From positions 10,726,001 through 10,790,000 of the forward strand of contig OZ316893.1 of the NCBI GenBank assembly GCA_973895155.1: a stretch of DNA of 64,000 bases, in the 5' to 3' direction. The stretch comes from Marsupella aquatica. Lineage: Eukaryota > Marchantiophyta. This document shows, piece after piece, positions 59,868 through 64,000 of the stretch; position 1 is the stretch's first letter, and the number at the start of each line of letters is the position of its first letter. Both the position numbers and the translations under genes were made by a program. The notes under the pieces were generated by a model. The model was not told the origin of the DNA, ran no database searches, and saw nothing but the letters and a program-made list of their open reading frames with translations.

Positions 59868-62800
59868 ATGGCGATTAGTCGGCTCTTTTCGACCTGTGTG
59901 TTATCTGTCTTGATCTTCTCGGCTATACTTTCAACAGACCGTAGATGCTCCTCGGCTCAAGCTTGGGGACCGGATGGCCACCGCATCATTTGTAGCGTCG
60001 CCGAGGTGAGTATTTTAGTCTGTGCAAACAGATGATATAATGTATAACTGCGAATTGCTCATACATGAACTCGCAAACATGATCTGCAATGCTCACAAAG
60101 GCTCTGTTTATGTCATACGAATCTGGCAATTCGTCAAAATCATGCTACAACCGCAAGGAATACGAAATGTAGCAAGATTGTGATTCCAACCATTGGTGAT
60201 TTGACTTGGGGTTAATTGCAGCAACTGCTGAATCGGATAGCCCTATCAGCAGTGCAGGAATTGCTTCCGGATGCAGCGGACGGGAATCTGTCGGAACTTT
60301 GCAGCTGGGCTGACGATATTCGCCAAACCAAAGAATATGAGTGGAGCGCCCCTCTTCACTACATCGATACGCCCGACAAACGTTGCAATTATGACCCAAT
60401 CAGTACGATTTCATTCGATTCCTGATTCCGAAGCGCTGTCACTCTCACTAGGATATTGCTTTAAGAGTTCAGTCAGTCATCATATACCAGGACCAGTTCA
60501 CGTCAAATCTATATCCAGAGCCCCGTCCAGAGCTTAGCTTCCAAGTCTGCCTCCAAGTCAATACTTCACAATATATGCAGAGCTTTGGTAGGATTGATCG
60601 AATTTGATAGTAGACGTGACAGCCTACCCAGCTCATAGATCATGCTCTTCATTGGTAATGAAGTAAGTTGTCCAGAGCCAGGCTGAAGTGCCAAGCTGTG
60701 CTCGAACTGGACTGAGTTCCTGAGATTGGATAGTGTGCGCTGTACGTTAATCATGTTATCACGAGGACATTCACATCGGTGTTGTTGTTCAGGAGACTGC
60801 AAAGATGCTGATGGGACGCCTGACTTCTGCGCATCAGGAGCTATCTTCAATTACACGCAGCAGCTGAAGACCAGTATTGCCGAATGTAAGTTGAGCCTGA
60901 GAAAGTTTTTCAAATCTAAAATTTTTAGTACGTCTACGGCTGGTTTACGTGTCTATAGAGTAGCACCGTGCGTATTCTGTACCGTCACATCACGAAATGT
61001 ACGGAATTCTTTTGATTAATAATCTACGCCTGAGAATGTTGCCAATCAAATTCCCCTTTATATACATGTAGAGAGATTATAGATCATAGATTATAGATGT
61101 TCAAGCAAACTAACAACTTAGATTCGATAAAGTAGTATCGATCATCAGTGTGAGACGTCATGCTTGTATGATTTGAGGTGTCTGTCTCTGTCTGAATCGA
61201 GGATGCTAATTGTTGTCTCCTAAACCAGCAGATAACCTGACCGAAGCGTTGCTTTTCCTTTCAAACATAGTAGGAGATATCCACCAGGTACAGCCCAGTG
61301 TGGCTTCACCCGTATGCGAAACGTTGCTTTCCTCTAATTTCGGCCGAAGTAGACTTCAGGGAGTACTTGCTAGCTAGTCTCAATCACAAGGTTCAATTAT
61401 GGAGTCTTCAGTTTAGGATGCTATATCACCTCAACTACTCATGCTAGTACACTTTGTTGGAATTCTCTGCACCTCATTTTCCACAGCAGTCGTTCGGTCC
61501 AACACCAGAACAGAATCAAGCGTTTATACTTACTCAAGTTGACAAGATATCACTGGTTCTGGGTTAAAGGCCGGACGCGAGTTATAGTCTTGATGTTGGT
61601 CTACGTTCTGTGATTGATTGATTTGCAGCCACTAAATGTGGGATTTGAAGGCGACGGGAGAGGGATGTCTATTGACGTCTATTGGTACAACACCCAGACC
61701 AACTTACATCATGTGTGTACCTCCGGACCCTTTGAATTCAATTAGATTTTCGTTGATACCTTAGAGAGCCTCGTGAATTTTCAACTTATTGGGTCCGACT
61801 CCATGGCATGAATTGATTGCGTGCACAAACGTAGTCAGAGTTTTATTCACTTCATTGACAAATCTGCATTCTATCAAGGATTCCCGAAAATTTCTAACCT
61901 ATGTTTGAAGCTGCCGATCTCGAGAAGAACAGTAACCAACATTGAGTCAGAGTAATTTACCAGGTAGTTTACAAGTATCCATGTTAGACTATACCCGAAC
62001 TCTCACGAACGCTATACAATATTTTCGTGTGTGCCAGGTTTGGGAGACGGATATTCTCGTCCGAGATATGGATCAGTTCTTTGCTGGAAACGTAGCAGCG
62101 TTGACGAAATCCATTTACAATAATATCACAGTAAGTATAATTCGTTACCAGAGCTTCTCTGTAAGCTACTAAGTCCTACCTGCAGCCTCACATAGGTTCT
62201 CCGTCACCTGTGAGTTGTATCAACCCCCGAATGTGCGATGGTCAGAGGTTTGTCAGGTGGATTGACGTAGAATCGTGGAACCGTCGTGGAAACGGCACTT
62301 AGATCACCTACAAATTCATCGACATTTTAGCGTAGCCATACTAAAATTCGAACGGCTTGGAAGGGGTCTCAAGACATTGGCATTATAGCTTTATATATAT
62401 TATTTCGAGTCTCAACCGTGAGTCCGTCGAAGCATGTCAGCACAAGAACTTGAACTCCCGCTTGAACTATCTAGCTTGATGTTCTTAATTCAAGGTTTCT
62501 ATTGAATGCACCTGAAGTTGTCAAGTTGTCGTGATTTTTCAATCCAAGGTTTCTATTGAATGCACCTGAAGTTGTCAAGTTGTTGTGATTTTTCATTTTG
62601 ACTCGATAATGGACGGGGTTACTACCATCCAATGCTCACTCGTAGACTGTTTGGAGCACGGAAGCTACACACTGGAGTAAATGTGCAGGAGGCGAAACTG
62701 CCTGCCCCGACTTGTGAGTATATGAAGATCGTTCGCCTCATGGCTACACCCTACACCTTGTTTACACTTATTAGTTGAAGTTGTTGCCTGGAAAGTGTCG

Positions 62801-63775
62801 ACGCAGTCTGAGGATGTGAGGGCTTCGGCCATCCGACGACAAACTTGCCAGCATCAAGTCAGGCATCAAGTTTCTCTCTTTTCTGTTATATAGTCGAGAG
62901 CACCCCCAGTCATTCTGCATTCTAGACAAATACGTAGCTGATGCAAAGTTCCCGCTCTGTCGTCGCTGGCTTGGCTCATCGACATGTACAAATTTGATGT
63001 CCACTTTTGCCAATATGATGATCACCTTGTATGTAGTCCTTGCATTGGAGATTATTGATATATCAAGGCTACAATCTAAATTGGCCAAGCTCGAACTGAC
63101 TTTATCCAAGGGGCTGTCAGTCACTGTGACTCATCGTATCTTGGATGAACTTCTGGAGGTTACCCTTGGAAGAAAGATTGGACTTGACCAATGGTCCATT
63201 CTGTGCGAATGAGCTGCTGAGAGTATATTGTCTTCTCTTATGCACCGGCATGATCGAATATAAGTGTGTCGTTCTTCATTCAGTGTTCTTCCGTTTTCAA
63301 TTTATGTCTTACATCATTTGTGGATTGATCTTTTATCCGTAGGTACGCGTCTGAGAGCATAAAGGCAGCATGCTTATGGGTCTACCACGGCGCCAGCAGT
63401 GGGACAACTTTGAGTGGTAAGCTCTTGGCTGCTCCATGTTGAGTTCTTTACAGTTTCCTATCGATCCTGAATTTATGGCCTTGAAAGATGCTACTGTCAT
63501 GTTTATTTTTCTTGGAGACCCATGATTGACTGTCCGATTTCTTTTGCATGTTGAACGGTGAGCCGAGAGACCAAGTGACTAACATTCAAGGCATTAATTT
63601 TGTATTTCCTGTTGATCTATATATCCGGTTAACTAGAGTTGTGATTGCTCGCTTTGTTCAATATCCAGATGGCTACTTTCTTTCACGACTCCCGGTGCTA
63701 CACAAGAGATTAGGACAGGCCGCAGTGCGCCTTGCCGGAATTCTCAATAATTTGTTTCCAGAAGAGGGATCGTAG
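59868..63775 (+). CDS. S1/P1-type nuclease homologue with altered zinc ligands
   Basis: Plant S1/P1 nucleases are secreted three-zinc enzymes that cut single-stranded nucleic acids. Nine exons are proposed: 59868-60005, 60222-60402, 60793-60885, 61232-61287, 61629-61712, 62038-62130, 62646-62713, 63343-63416 and 63669-63775; all borders are GT/AG, phases agree, and the product is 297 residues, the normal family length. A signal peptide (LSVLIFSAIL ... SSAQ) precedes the mature N-terminus AWGPDGHRIICSVAE. Asp and His ligands in CSWADDIR and APLHYIDTPD are present. The central motif, normally SHFxGDxHQPLH, reads SNIVGDIHQ/PLNVG, and NLHHVWD reads NLHHVWE. Thus the residues equivalent to P1 His116, His126 and Asp153 are Asn, Asn and Glu. 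The frame is otherwise intact through YASESIKAAC and YFLSRLP to NNLFPEEGS. Confidence 0.9.
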
Positions 63776-64000
63776 CGCTCTAGCAATTTAAGTCAGCTCA
63801 GGTGGTGAAATATATAAGTTGTCGTCAGGGAAGGAACGACGAGTTAGAGACTCCCACTCCAATACTCACAGGAAATATTCAGACAGCTGACAATTTCTCT
63901 CCATTGTTCATTCTTGAGATTTGTGCTCAGAAGAATTTCCTTTGTCTCTAGGTAAGACAACAGGACCAACGAGGAAAATAAGCTGTGCACCCGCAGTGGT
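63776..64000. other. 3' flank of nuclease-like gene
   Basis: Probable 3' UTR; nothing else recognised before the window ends. Confidence 0.5.

Overview
The window is nuclear DNA of a land plant. Evidence is the mix of plant-type families (LPR-type multicopper oxidase, a two-part DUF569 protein, plant site-1 protease, plastid-type adenylosuccinate synthetase, plant S1/P1-type nuclease), GT-AG spliceosomal introns of about 90-1650 bp, and plant transposons (Copia with an initiator-Met tRNA primer site, CACTA/En-Spm, PIF/Harbinger, a Mutator-like MITE). Compact introns and divergence from flowering-plant proteins suggest a non-seed plant such as a bryophyte, but this is an inference; no species can be named from the sequence alone.

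Layout. 1-2400: 3' end of a decayed Ty3/gypsy element whose polyprotein ends in a PHD finger, followed by its LTR and a second partial LTR. 2401-11195 (minus): a Ty1/copia element lacking its 3' end, interrupted at its 5' LTR/primer site by a CACTA remnant (about 7464-10909, plus) that still carries a plant-transposase (Ptta/En/Spm type) gene. 12161-14783 (plus): four-exon adenylosuccinate synthetase. 17847-20353 (plus): two-exon LPR-type ferroxidase. 22569-26686: a structurally complete PIF/Harbinger element with perfect 16-bp terminal inverted repeats, TAA target duplication, transposase and Myb/SANT partner. 28143-28337 (minus): a U2 snRNA sequence with an odd Sm site. 30444-36139 (minus): eight-exon site-1 protease. 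36-45 kb: repeat-rich intergenic DNA full of short tandem duplications. 45484-47096 (minus): two-exon DUF569 gene. 48.5-58 kb: a patchwork of satellites, a GC-rich island, a foldback MITE whose empty site is preserved 4 kb away, and an 8-copy palindromic tandem array. 58114-58960 (minus): 3' exons of an SRPBCC/Bet v 1-like gene. 59868-63775 (plus): nine-exon S1/P1-type nuclease-like gene in which three zinc ligands are replaced.

The host genes are unrelated housekeeping or secretory-pathway functions; I see no operon-like or biosynthetic clustering. Exon boundaries were placed by hand from GT/AG sites, reading-frame phase and family resemblance. The most unusual items are the likely zinc-impaired S1/P1 homologue, the gypsy integrase with a PHD finger and four C-to-T-type nonsense codons without a frameshift, the U2 gene with a non-canonical Sm site, and the MITE with its filled and empty sites in the same window.
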